Source: Cordilura impudica
Taxonomy: Eukaryota; Arthropoda; Insecta; Diptera; Scathophagidae
Assembly (NCBI GenBank): GCA_963682025.1
Contig: OY821519.1
Span: 139,791,429 to 139,855,428, forward strand
Direction of reading: 5' to 3'
DNA: 64,000 nt
In this document: piece after piece, positions 1-10,310 of the stretch
How positions within the stretch are numbered: the first letter of the stretch is position 1
Layout of the letters: each line of letters begins with the position of its first letter
Position numbers and translations under genes: made by a program
The notes under the pieces: model-generated
The model's database searches: none
What the model was told of the DNA's origin: nothing
The model's input: the letters and a program-made list of their open reading frames with translations, nothing else

Positions 1-1088
1 TAAAGTCCGTGTATATAACATCAGTTTGTTTATTTTTGCAGAATCCAGAGTTTATTTAGGAATTAAATTCCATTAGATTAGTAGTCGTAGACCGTCCTTT
101 GCAAAAGCCATGTTGAGCTGGTGATAGAATTGATGACATTTCGTGTGATAATATATCAGTTATAATTTTCTCAAAAAGTTTAGGTATATCATTAAGCTTT
201 GCAATTGCTCTATAATTAGTAGCATCACTGCGGCTACTAGATTTGTAGTGCGGAATAATAAATGAATTTTTCCAACACTTTGGAAAGAAGCCGAATTTAA
301 GAGAGTTATTATTTATAAGAGTTAACGGGGTAGCCAATATTTCAGCACAATTTCTTAAGATACAGCTGGGAATACCATCTGGACCCGGATTAAGTGAACT
401 TTTTATACTTCTTAGATTCTTAAGAACAGTCAACACGTCTACGGATGAAATATTAATTGATGTCAGCCTTGGAATATCATAGGGATATCGTGTGTTGTTT
501 AACATCATTGTGGAAAATGTGGACGCAAAGCATTCAGCAAAAACATTTGCAATATCAACATCGTTTGAAAGGACGGTACCATTCATTTTCATAGTGGTTG
601 GGTATGATGAAATTTTGCGTTTAGAATTTACAAAGTTGTAAAACATTTTTGGACTTTTTTTTATATTTGAATTCATTTTACTAAGATAACTATCGTAACA
701 TTTTTTATTTTCTAGGTTATAATGACTTCTAGCTATAATATATAGACTTTGATCAATTTGGTTATTACTTTTCTTAAATTTACTATAGAGCCTGTTTTTC
801 CGATTTTTCAACCATGCTAGTGTGATTGTATTCCATGGAGGAGCATTTACATTAGCTATTTTTATTAAAGGAACAGTTTTCGTTATATTTGTTGATTACT
901 TTACTTCCATCGTTTGAAAATGAAATGATTTCAAGCCAGTTATAGTCAGATAGTAATTGATTTAACATTTGGTAGTTAGTTCGTATAAAGCACAATGATT
1001 CAGAAAAACTAGAAATATTGGGTCTCTGTGGAAGTGGTGTGGATATTAAAAGTGTTGGATGATGACAATCCTCAGGAAAACTTAACGG
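1..1088 (-). pseudogene. Jockey-type non-LTR retrotransposon fragment (endonuclease tail to RT)
   Basis: Reads right to left. Positions ~1075-875 translate to the tail of an apurinic-like endonuclease domain (FPEDCHHPTLLI, later LSDYNWLEI). A frameshift near 875-890 leads into the linker (NAPPWNTITLAWL) and then RT fingers at ~460-56 (NPGPDGIPSCILRN, FFPKCWKNSFIIP, LSPAQHGFCKGRSTTTNL). An in-frame TAA at 59-61 breaks the RT. The same frame resumes and reaches an RT motif A-like DVIYTDF at the window edge, so the element continues beyond base 1. The right end stops abruptly against a Helentron-like repeat, consistent with 5' truncation during LINE insertion. Motif order is that of the Jockey clade; the exact family is not determined. 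Not functional. Confidence 0.85.
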
Positions 1089-1090
1089 AC

Positions 1091-1552
1091 ATAAGATCCA
1101 AATTATCATATAAATCTTAGTCAAATTGGGTTTGTATGTGCTTATTACATCCATTAATCAGTAGTCCAAAAATGATCCCTATGGGACAAATCTTAGTCAT
1201 AGGCCCCATATAGAGCTGCTTCCCGATCTTCACCTAAATCTATCAAAAAACAAAAATATTGCACTGATTCTTCTCAAATTTTGTTTGTATATATTTTTGA
1301 AAAATACAAGAGACTTTACCAAACATGGTCAGAATCGGTCCATTTTTGGGTCTAGGCCCCATATAGATATATCATCCGATATGAACTTTTTCATATCTGC
1401 AGCCAAAAAAATTAATAAAAATCCCACTCAAATTTGATTTATGCTTATTTTCTATATCCAGTTAGTTGGGCCTGAGAGATAGGGTCTCTAAACGCATGGT
1501 ATAGGGTATCGTATAGTCGGTCTAGACCGACTATAATGTTCTTACTTGTTTT
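1091..1552 (+). mobile_element. Helentron-like repeat, family 1, copy A (5'-truncated)
   Basis: Same repeat as the full copies at 7719 and 36371, but lacking the 5' half. It keeps the 3' landmarks: GGTATAGGGTAT subterminal repeat, a 24-nt perfect palindrome at 1512-1535, and the CTTACTTGTTTT end. The missing 5' half could lie left of the window if the adjacent LINE inserted into it. Confidence 0.8.
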
Positions 1553-2264
1553 AATTTGTTTTTATGTTTTTAAATTAAATGGTAATTTAAATAAAAGATT
1601 TTTTGAACTCAATTCTCATTTGTTTATTAATTCTTTGTCCTAATCTTCAATATTACTGCCGTAGCAGGCCTTTTTAAAACTAAGATCTGAACAGGAAATA
1701 ATCATCCTCCAAGTAATCAAATTTATGCGTAGATCCAGTTATCTTATTTTTTAAACTTTTTTATAACCGATATAAGGCATCAAAAAGTTTTGTGAGATCC
1801 TCATTTTGGGCTTCGAATGACGGATTTACTTTTTGTGCTGATAATAAAATTGAGTCAAGTACATTATATAAATATAGTCTTCTCATAAGATTTTTCTTTA
1901 ACAACAGTGATTTTTAATATCCAACTCATGCCATCCAGATTTAGTTCAATGGCTCTTTCCATAGGCCATTGGGTTGTTATTACCATCAGAACTTTACTTG
2001 CCACATCGGAATCTCTCTTATAATCTTATAATTTTGGCTTACTGAGGAATAAGAGAACCAATAATTTTCTCATTGACCAAAAAGTTTAAATCTGAGAGAA
2101 GTGTGTAAAATAAGTACAATTGTGTTTAACATGAACTGTTGTATTAGAAAGGCGCTAAAATCACTAAATAAAATCAAATATCTCAAATTTAGCGTACACT
2201 AAATGAAAAAAACGTATCTTTTGGTTAGTTAAAAATGCTAAACCTAGCGCTAAAAGCGCTCAGT
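1553..2264. other. AT-rich sequence, nothing recognised
   Basis: No open frame of note, no repeat shared with the rest of the window and no RNA gene was seen. Confidence 0.5.
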
Positions 2265-2793
2265 TGGCATTGCTGGTGGTCAAGGTTTAATGAGTTTGTG
2301 CTGATGTTTGTAAGTTTCAACAATAATAGACCCAGACCCACCTTTAAGTATACCGACCGACTCAGAATCACTTGCTGAGTCGATAAATAAACCCTTCTTC
2401 CATCCGTCTGTCTATCCGTTAGCATTGCATTCAAATTGCAGGTCACAAATATAAATATCTTTTGATGAAATTTGGTTTATAAGCTTCTGTTAGTCACAGA
2501 AATATCGCTATTGAAATTGTTGAAGAACAATGAGTTTTCAGACATAGCTCCCATATAAATAATCCACACGAGATCGACTTAAATTGCCATTCTGCCACAA
2601 AGATTGCTGTTTCCGATTTTCACTTAAATCTATCAAAACACAAAAATGTTGCATAGATTTTTCTCAAATTTATATCTTTTTGAGAAAAATATAAATAACT
2701 TTGCTAAATATGGTCCGGATCGGACCATCCTTCGAACTCATCCGCAAATTCGAATAGTCGGTCTAGACCAACTATAATTTTCTTACTTGTTTT
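2265..2793 (+). mobile_element. Helentron-like repeat, family 1, copy B (old)
   Basis: Diverged copy. The 5' part keeps the TTTGTGCTGATGTTTGTAA and GACTCAGAATCAC blocks, then a short CCGTCTGTCTATCCG microsatellite. The 3' end has a damaged palindrome (GTCTAGACCAAC) followed by TTTTCTTACTTGTTTT. Low similarity suggests age. Confidence 0.7.
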
Positions 2794-4047
2794 CACTGAT
2801 GTTGTCTCATAATCAACAGGTTCTAGTACTGCTCTCAAAGTGGTGCTATAAATAACAGATCAAAAGCAGATGATATTTATAGTAAATATGTTGTTCGTTT
2901 TTGGGTAGTATCTAAATTAAGGGAACTTATAGAATTATAATATTATATCGAGAACTTATTTATATAGCGTTAAGAAGCCTTAAGAGACCTAAATTGTGAC
3001 GCACTGTGCAATTTTTTCCTTGGTTTCAGTGATGTTTTTTTTTTCTTCAAAATATAATTTTTGTCGAATTTGTTTGAATTGTATTCGCCTATAGAATTTG
3101 ATTTTAAAACCATCACCACCACCGCTCCATGGCATGGGGCGTTTGAAAAAAGGAATGCAACGATTCGAAAGTTGTAGCTCACTTGTTGCTGTATAATTTC
3201 GTGTTGTTGTCAACACAATCGATCACATGCAATGTATACGAATTAAGTTAGATTAGAGCTACTTTTAATTTAACCACCACCACAACAAAAACAACACCAA
3301 AGACAAAAACAACAACAACATCATCCAAAACAACAGCATTACAAAACATGTGGCGATGCATGACGGCGCTGCAGGTGCATGCATGCATTATTTAGTTTTT
3401 TTTTCGTTTTTTATTTATAAGAATTAAAAAAGAAGTAAAAAAAAAAATTGAAAATCTAGCAGTTTTTTTGTGTTTATTTTTCTATCGGCGAAAAAAAATC
3501 TTGCAATCACAACAACACTACATGTCTTAATGTAAAAGAGGGCGCCACAATTGCAAAAATATTAACAGCTGCTTTATTTGTTGGTGCTGCTGCTGCTGCT
3601 GCTGCAATGTACAAGATACAGTTGAATGTTTGAACGTAATTAAAATATCAACACAAAAATTTTGAGCGTCAGCCAATAACAATAGAATTCTGGCTGCTTC
3701 TGGCTGGCTGGGAGTGTGGTGGTTTCAGATTCATGATGATATAAAATGTTTTCTTTATTCATTTTATTTCTTCGTTGTTTTCGTCATGCCAAACGCCAAA
3801 TGATGAGATTTTCTTTAAATACGAGTACAAGACATAATTGCAGCTGTGCAATACGTATTTTTGTTGTTGCTGCTATTTCATTTATCACACTGAAAGTGCA
3901 AAGAACTGTTTGCATAGAATTTCAGTACACCAATAGCACTGTTGACAATTAATATGAGATTTTCAAATGTATAATCTCATTGGGCAATCAATTAGGAGCT
4001 ACATTCATTAGCTGTTTAGGTGCTCAAACCTCTAAAATTTAGATATA
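2794..4047. other. Non-repetitive stretch with CTG and CAA-rich simple repeats
   Basis: No gene recognised. Contains CAC/CAA-rich sequence near 3275-3330, a GCATGCATGCAT run near 3378, and a (CTG)n tract at 3585-3605. Such triplet tracts are common in fly introns and 5' regions, so this may be real host noncoding DNA. The longest open frames show no domain. Confidence 0.4.
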
Positions 4048-5118
4048 CAGTGAGTGACAATACAATGGAAACTTTTAACAAAATATATTTTTGACGACTT
4101 TAACGGTCATAGAATAAAAAACTCTTTTATTCATTTTATATTTTGTTTTATTTATTTAAAAAAGAAATAATATTAACATAAAATAGCTCAAGTTCAGATA
4201 AAGATAACAAAACTTAAAAGTATTCATTTTTATGCTGTTGGCAAAACAATGTAAACCGTTATAATTGAAAATATGCCTTCTATTATTGGTTTTTATATTT
4301 TTTGGGTATCCATTGATGATATCCATTAACATTTTTCCTTCTCTGAATTTCGTGTAATTTCGTGTCCGTATTTTTCGATCTAAAATTTACCATAGATTTT
4401 CTATGAGATTGAAATCTGGTGATTGGGCCGGCCATTCCATTGGATTACAGCCATTCCATACCAGGACTTTATTTTCCTCCGACTATGGAAGCATTCCGTC
4501 ATTTTGAATTGGACCCATTCCTTGGCCCGAAAAATAGCCCTATAGCGTAATATTGCCACCGCAAAACTTAACAGTTTTATTTCTATATTTTCCATTTGGT
4601 CGTCATACAAGCGTGCTTCCACCTCTTAATTTAAACTAGGACTCATCTGAAAAGGGAACAATTCCGTCTTGACAATTTCATGTGTTATTTGCAAAATTGT
4701 TGCGAGCCAGAAAATTTTTCTCTGATATTAGTAGGTTTTTCACATGACGATAGCAACCAAGATCAGCGTCAATTGCTCGTCGGGAAACATTAAGAGACCA
4801 TATTATTAGTTTCAGATTATGTACGACCTCTTTATGTAGAATTTGTGGACATTTTTTTTTTAACTCTCTAACTGCCTCTCATCTATTATGCTGGTTTTTA
4901 AAGCTTCACAAAACTTTAGTCTTGGCAGAATATTGTAATAATTAATTGTAAGATTAAATCATTGAAAAATATAATTGTATTTAAAAAAAGTTGAAAAAAA
5001 CGGAAGAAACTATAAATAGCGGTTAAGATTTTATACATTTTCTTTCATACCATTTTCTATTTTTATTTTAATAAACTCTAGTACAGAAATTTAAAAGTTT
5101 CTATTGTTTTGTCATCAC
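4048..5118 (-). mobile_element. Decayed Tc1-like DNA transposon
   Basis: Two ends form imperfect inverted repeats (CAGTGAGTGACAATACAATG at 4048; its counterpart GTGATGACAAAACAATAG read inward from 5118), each leading to GAAACTTTTAA. The left flank is TA, as expected for Tc1/mariner. On the minus strand at ~4439-4395 the sequence translates to WPAQSPDFNLIENLW, the block around the third catalytic residue of Tc1-like transposases. Further upstream (~4622-4440) FKMTECFHSRRKIKSW continues out of frame. Stops and frameshifts make it inactive. Exact ends are uncertain by a few bases. Confidence 0.8.
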
Positions 5119-5347
5119 TAAAGAAATGCTTCTTTTTTCGCTTATCTATTTTTTTTTTCTATCTTTTCTATCGAAAGATAGGAACTTAAGATAGGTACTT
5201 AACGCGAATTATTAAAAAACATAATGTGTGTTATAAGAAATTGTTTTGACATAAAAAAAAAATTTCGTTTTGACTTCTGCATTTTAATATGTAGTTCTCC
5301 TGTTATGTTTAAAATAATTTTCTTCTTTATTCCATATTAACTATATA

Positions 5348-5692
5348 TTAGCAGATTCCAGCGCTCGAACTTCAAGTGCAATTTCTAGGCAGCTTTATTT
5401 ATCCACTTAGCCAATTCCCAAACCAACACTTTTATGTTTTATTATCATTGTGAATGAAGATAACAAAGTCATTAACAAACACATTAACAAATTTAATAAG
5501 ACACATGTCTGTGTTAGTAGCAACTTTAAATGAAATTTACTCAAAATAAAGGAAAAATTTAAAAATCTGTAAATCTGCAAAACGGCTAAAAAGAAATACC
5601 TTTCAAATAATATGCGTTTGGTCAAAATCGGGATAAAACGGTAAAACAAAACATCGCTCACAAGAAATCGCCTAGCCTATAAATATTGTAGA
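5348..5692 (-). mobile_element. Small non-autonomous Helitron, copy 1
   Basis: Member of a five-copy family. Read on the minus strand it starts TCTACAATATTTATAG, has the GCGATTTCTTGTG block, and ends with a decayed hairpin before CTAA, where the other copies end CTAG. About 345 bp, no coding capacity. Confidence 0.75.
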
Positions 5693-7718
5693 TTTACCAA
5701 CTCACAGTAACAAAAGTGAACAAAATTAAAAGTTTGTATGAGTAAGCTAGAACAAAAACAAAAACAACTGCAGAATATTGTTGCCAAGAAACTGTTTCCT
5801 ATGAAATAGAAAAAATAATTAAATAGAAAAAATAAAGTTAAATAATTAGTACTTCGTATGGCCATCTTTGGCATCAAACACGGCTTGCACTCGTCAACAG
5901 AGAACATTAAAGTAAAGTAATTTTAACTTAACTATTTCGGTTGTTTTCTTTCGACTCAGAATCAATTTCTGTGTCGATTTAAATATCCCCGTCAAGTTGT
6001 GTGCACAAGCTCCAGGTCTCATTTTTATATATATTAGAAATTTAGAATATTTTATGTTCCAATTTTTATGTTGGTCACATAATTCTATCGAAAGAATTAC
6101 AAATATAATATAGTTTACTCAAAGTTATTAAGTGTGTGATTTGGAAACATGTTAGCGGACCGTTTTTGAACCTTGTTTTCAATTAATCACATCCAATATC
6201 ATATTTTCCACATCTGTAAGTACATCGTACTTCGATTCACATGAAAGATCTGGTTGTTAAGTAAATAACGGTGTAGAATGTTAGAGCTAAGCTAACATAA
6301 CCCTAAAAGAGTCATTTTTACTCCCTTTACTTTAACTCGTAGTGTCTGCTTGTCTGCCGAAAGAACTTTGGATTGATTTTTAACCCTTTTTTCGTGATCC
6401 AATGGAGCCGAAACTTTGCAGGCAGACTCGTGACGACGATAAAAATTATCTAGTACATGTTTCATTTGAAATTATTTAATTACGTGATGGTAAAATAAAT
6501 TTACAAAGAAAGGGAGTGTAATAAAAACTTGGTTTTTATGGGTTAGTTTTTCATTAATTCAGTATTTAATATTTAATAAATATTAGCCGAAATATTACAT
6601 TTTAGCCGTTAGTCGTTATTAAATTGAAACTTTATCCCTTATCAATATGAAGGCAGGTATTGGTCTGTATTGCTTCAAAGCGTGTATACCGAGGAATCGG
6701 TGTATTTAGCTTTTTATTGTTATTATATTTATATTAATTCGTTAATTTTGTGTAGCTATTGTTGTTATTATTGTTGCGGAGCTAATTGTCAGGCAATGTG
6801 CCATTTAAAACACTTGCATTCAAATGCATCAGAAAGCACCCACATTTATTTATAGTATTCATTTATTTATTTGTTTATTATTTAAATCACTTATCCAAGT
6901 CATTCATTAAAACAATACGAAATTCATTCATTACTTACTCATCATGCACCGATCAGTACAAACATTATCAAATTATGATAATGATTATTAAATTATAGAA
7001 AACTAAAAAATTTATGTATGTACAATACATGTACTCATTATTAGTCATTGCATTGCACCTCTCCAATTTTATTTAGGGGCATTAAAGATCTATTAAAAAA
7101 TACATATGTTACATCTTCTAATGAGTTCTATAACTTGACCAAATCATAATTTTAAGTTTAACACTCTGTTTTGATACAAATATAATTTTTTGCATGATCA
7201 ATTTCCATTAATTTCTGATATTTGAAGTATTATTTTAAATTCGGCAATATCCTGTTTAAACGGTTTCAATATCCAAATTGAGTTTTAAACATTTTTGGCG
7301 TAAAAAAATATAAATGACTACAATTACCCATGTTGACATGTGCATAAATAAAATGTGTAAAAGGAAACGAAATATTGTTACGAAAATTACAATATTTTGT
7401 TACCATTTAGCAATAATAAAACAACTCCAACGAATGAAAAATTGTAAAAAAAAAAACTCCTTTAACATAAAACCTCGAAACATGAAACAAAAATACTTTG
7501 TATTCATACAAGACCATATGTTAAGTCCCTATAATAAAATCCAAATATTTATTTATTTATTCACTCTATGGCTGGCGGTTTTTAGAGCTTACTATTTCGA
7601 TGCATTTCTAATATGCATGTGGGACCTGCACTTCTGTATTGTCAATTTCATAGTAAATACCATTTTCGTAAATACAATTAATTTTTTTTTCAATTGAAAA
7701 GGCTCCAACAACCGATTT
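5693..7718. other. AT-rich intergenic sequence with one dispersed repeat
   Basis: No gene recognised. About 6310-6450 (GTAGTGTCTGCTTGTCTGCC ... TTTGCAGGCAGACTCGTGAC) recurs inverted at about 26120-26265, so it is a dispersed repeat. The 7314-7697 open frame (127 codons) is very AT-rich, with Lys/Asn/Ile/Phe-dominated residues and no domain, and I do not regard it as a gene. Confidence 0.4.
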
Positions 7719-8519
7719 TTATACCCTATACCACTATGTGGTTTGGGTATAACGACTTTATGCTGCTGTTTGTTACTACCAAAATTATTTGACCTAGACC
7801 TATCTTTTATTATACCGATCAGAATCACTTTCTGAGTCGATTTAGCGATGTCCATCCATCCGTCCGTCCGTCCGTCTATGTGTCCATGTAAACCTTGTAA
7901 TCAAACTACAGGTCGCAAATATGAATATATTTTGATGAAATTTGGTATATAAGCTTTTATCGGCCATAGGATGAAAGCTATTGAAATTGATGAAATTCGG
8001 TCCATGTTCAGATTTAGTCCCCACACAAATGACATCTATGAAATCGACATAAATTGCCATAAGATCAAAATTATCATATAGATCTCAGTCAAATTGGGTT
8101 TGTATGTGTTTATTATATCCATTAATCAGTGGTCCAAAAATAATCCCTATACGACAATTCTTAGTCATAGGCCCCATATAGGGCTGCTTCCCATCTTCAC
8201 TTAAATCTATTAAAAAAAAACAAAAGTATTGCACAGACTTTTCTCAAATATGGTTTGTATATATTTTTTCAAAATATTGACTTTACCAAATATGGTCAGG
8301 GTCGGGTTATTTTTCAACCTAGTCCCCATATAAATATAGCACCCGATATGGACTTTTTCATATCTGCAGCCAAAAAAATTAAAAACAATTCCCCTCAAAT
8401 TTGGTTTATGCTTATTTTCTATATCCAATTAGTTGGACCGAAGCGATAAGGTCTCTAAACCATGGTATAGGGTATCGTATAGTCGGTCTAGACCGACTAT
8501 AATTTTCGTACTTGTTTTT
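7719..8519 (+). mobile_element. Helentron-like repeat, family 1, copy C (full length)
   Basis: Reference-quality copy. The 5' end ATACCCTATACCAC is repeated inverted near the 3' end as GGTATAGGGTAT. Next come a CCGTCCGTCCGTCCG microsatellite (~7858-7876) and a 24-nt perfect palindrome at 8478-8501 (TATAGTCGGTCT plus its reverse complement). The end is CGTACTTGTTTT, ~10 nt after the palindrome. No coding capacity. The layout matches non-autonomous Helentrons (HINE/DINE type). Confidence 0.85.
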
Positions 8520-8537
8520 AATACAAAAGACAATTTT

Positions 8538-9311
8538 TATACCCTATACCACTATGCGGTCAGGGTATAATGCCTTTGTGCTGGTGTTTGATATTTGGTA
8601 TTTATTATACCGATCGACTCAGAATCAGTTTATGAGTCGATTAAGCGATTTCCATCCGTCCGTCCGTCCGCCTGTCTGTCTGTGTGTCCATGTAAACCTT
8701 GTAATCAAACTACAGGTCGCACGTATGCATATATATTGATGAAATATAATATAGTATAGAAGCTTATCTCGGTCATAAGATGGACACAATTGAAACTGGT
8801 TAGCATCGGACCATGTTCAGACCTAGTCCCCATACTAATGACCTCTATGAGATCGACTTAAATTGCTATAATATCGAAACTATAACACTACTCCTAGCCA
8901 AATTGGGTTTATATACATTTATTACATCCAGTTATCAGTAGTCCAAGAATAAACGTTATACGATAATTATTAGTCATAGCCCCCATATGAAGCTGATTCC
9001 CGATCTTCGCTTAATCTTTAAAAAAAAAAAATATTGCACAAATTTTTTTCGAATTTTTTGCATAAAATAAGTGACCTTCCCAAATATAGCCAGTTCGGTC
9101 CATTTTTCGACATAGTCCCCATATAAATATAGCATCCGATATGAACTTTTTCATATCCGAAGGCAAAACAATTAATAACAATGCCACTCAAATTTGCTTT
9201 ATGCTTATTTTCTATATCTAATTAGTTGAATATAAGAGTTAGGGTCTCTAAACGCATGGTATAGGATATCGCATAGTCGGCCAAGACCGACTACAAATTT
9301 CTTACTTGTTT
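8538..9311 (+). mobile_element. Helentron-like repeat, family 1, copy D
   Basis: Follows copy C in the same orientation after ~18 bp. Has the same 5' end, GTCCGTCCGTCCGCCTGTCTG tract and CTTACTTGTT end. Its palindrome is damaged (GTCGGCCAAGACCGAC). Tandem arrangement with copy C suggests a repeat insertion next to an existing terminus. Confidence 0.8.
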
Positions 9312-9396
9312 CAAATTAAAATTGTTAACACTGAATAATTCTTTTTGATAACGGGTTTGTCACATTGAACAACAACTTGTTAACCATCAACAATTA

Positions 9397-10051
9397 CGGC
9401 CCTTATTATGAGTTGCATTCTATCTTCAATCTTCGCTGGCTATCGAACATCAACTATCGAATGTCAAATACGTATTATGAGGTGGCAGCATGGTCGAAAA
9501 TTTCGTTGTACAACGAATTTTCAGTCGAACACAATTTTGCTTTCGATGCTGGATGGCACGTTGTAAAACTTTTTGAAAATATAAGTTGTAATTTATTTTA
9601 ATTTCATGAGATTGCTCTGTCTTGTGTGCATTGCCACAGCAGTTCATCTCTAGTAGACAGCAATTCCATAAACGCCTCCTTGTAGTCGAAAATTTGCTAT
9701 AAATCTGTAAACAAATGGCACCCTTGTTAAAACCTCGCATACTTACATAGTAGCATCGTAGGAGAATGTTGGAAGCATCTCTAATGACGAAGCATTCATC
9801 TTCATCAGACAATCATAGAACCATAATTCCATGGTAATAAATAATTATTATTTTCTTTAATAAATTTGTAAACAAACAATGTTTATTTATAATGCCAGCT
9901 GATAAATATGTACTATTTGAATAATCCAATTGAATGAAATTCATAATAGCACTATTTTATCGAATGTGCGCAATAACACCAAATGAAAATTCGTTCGATC
10001 AGTTAATTCGACCACAATGAAAAATCGAAAGTTGCTCATAATAGGCACCTA
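9397..10051. repeat. MITE-like repeat with TATTATGAG ends
   Basis: Begins GGCCCTTATTATGAG and ends in the inverse of GGTGCCTATTATGAG, enclosing ~650 bp with no usable reading frame. Probable non-autonomous DNA transposon. A clear target duplication was not found. Part of its right half is duplicated downstream. Confidence 0.5.
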
Positions 10052-10300
10052 TATTTTAATAAATCATAATCATTAATCATATTTTTTACAGTGGATTTGT
10101 CATATTTATATCAAATTTAAATTTTTTATAAAATTAATTTTATTACTTAATATAAATAACACCATAACATCAAATGAAAATTCGTTCGATCAGTTAATTC
10201 GACCACAATGAAAAATCGAAAGTTGCTCATAATAGGCACCTATATTTTAATAAATCATAATCATTAATCATATTTTCTACAGTGGATTTGTCATATTTAA
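9981..10300 (+). repeat. 191-bp-offset direct duplication
   Basis: The block starting AAATGAAAATTCGTTCGATC at 9981 recurs at 10172 and stays nearly identical for ~130 bp (to GTGGATTTGTCATATTT). The second copy is cut off by the element starting at about 10311. Confidence 0.8.
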
Positions 10301-10310
10301 ATCAAAATTT

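Noticed and set aside
1091..1552. Short open frames over Helentron copies (e.g. ISAAKKI-type peptides repeated at several copies)
   Set aside because: The same peptide recurs only because the repeat recurs; the frames are not conserved across the copies.
3585..3605. CTG tract as a poly-Gln/Ala/Leu coding exon
   Set aside because: No supporting open frame with start or splice sites around it.
7314..7697. 127-codon plus-strand open frame
   Set aside because: Composition follows AT-rich DNA (Lys, Asn, Ile, Phe), no domain, and no splice or start context.
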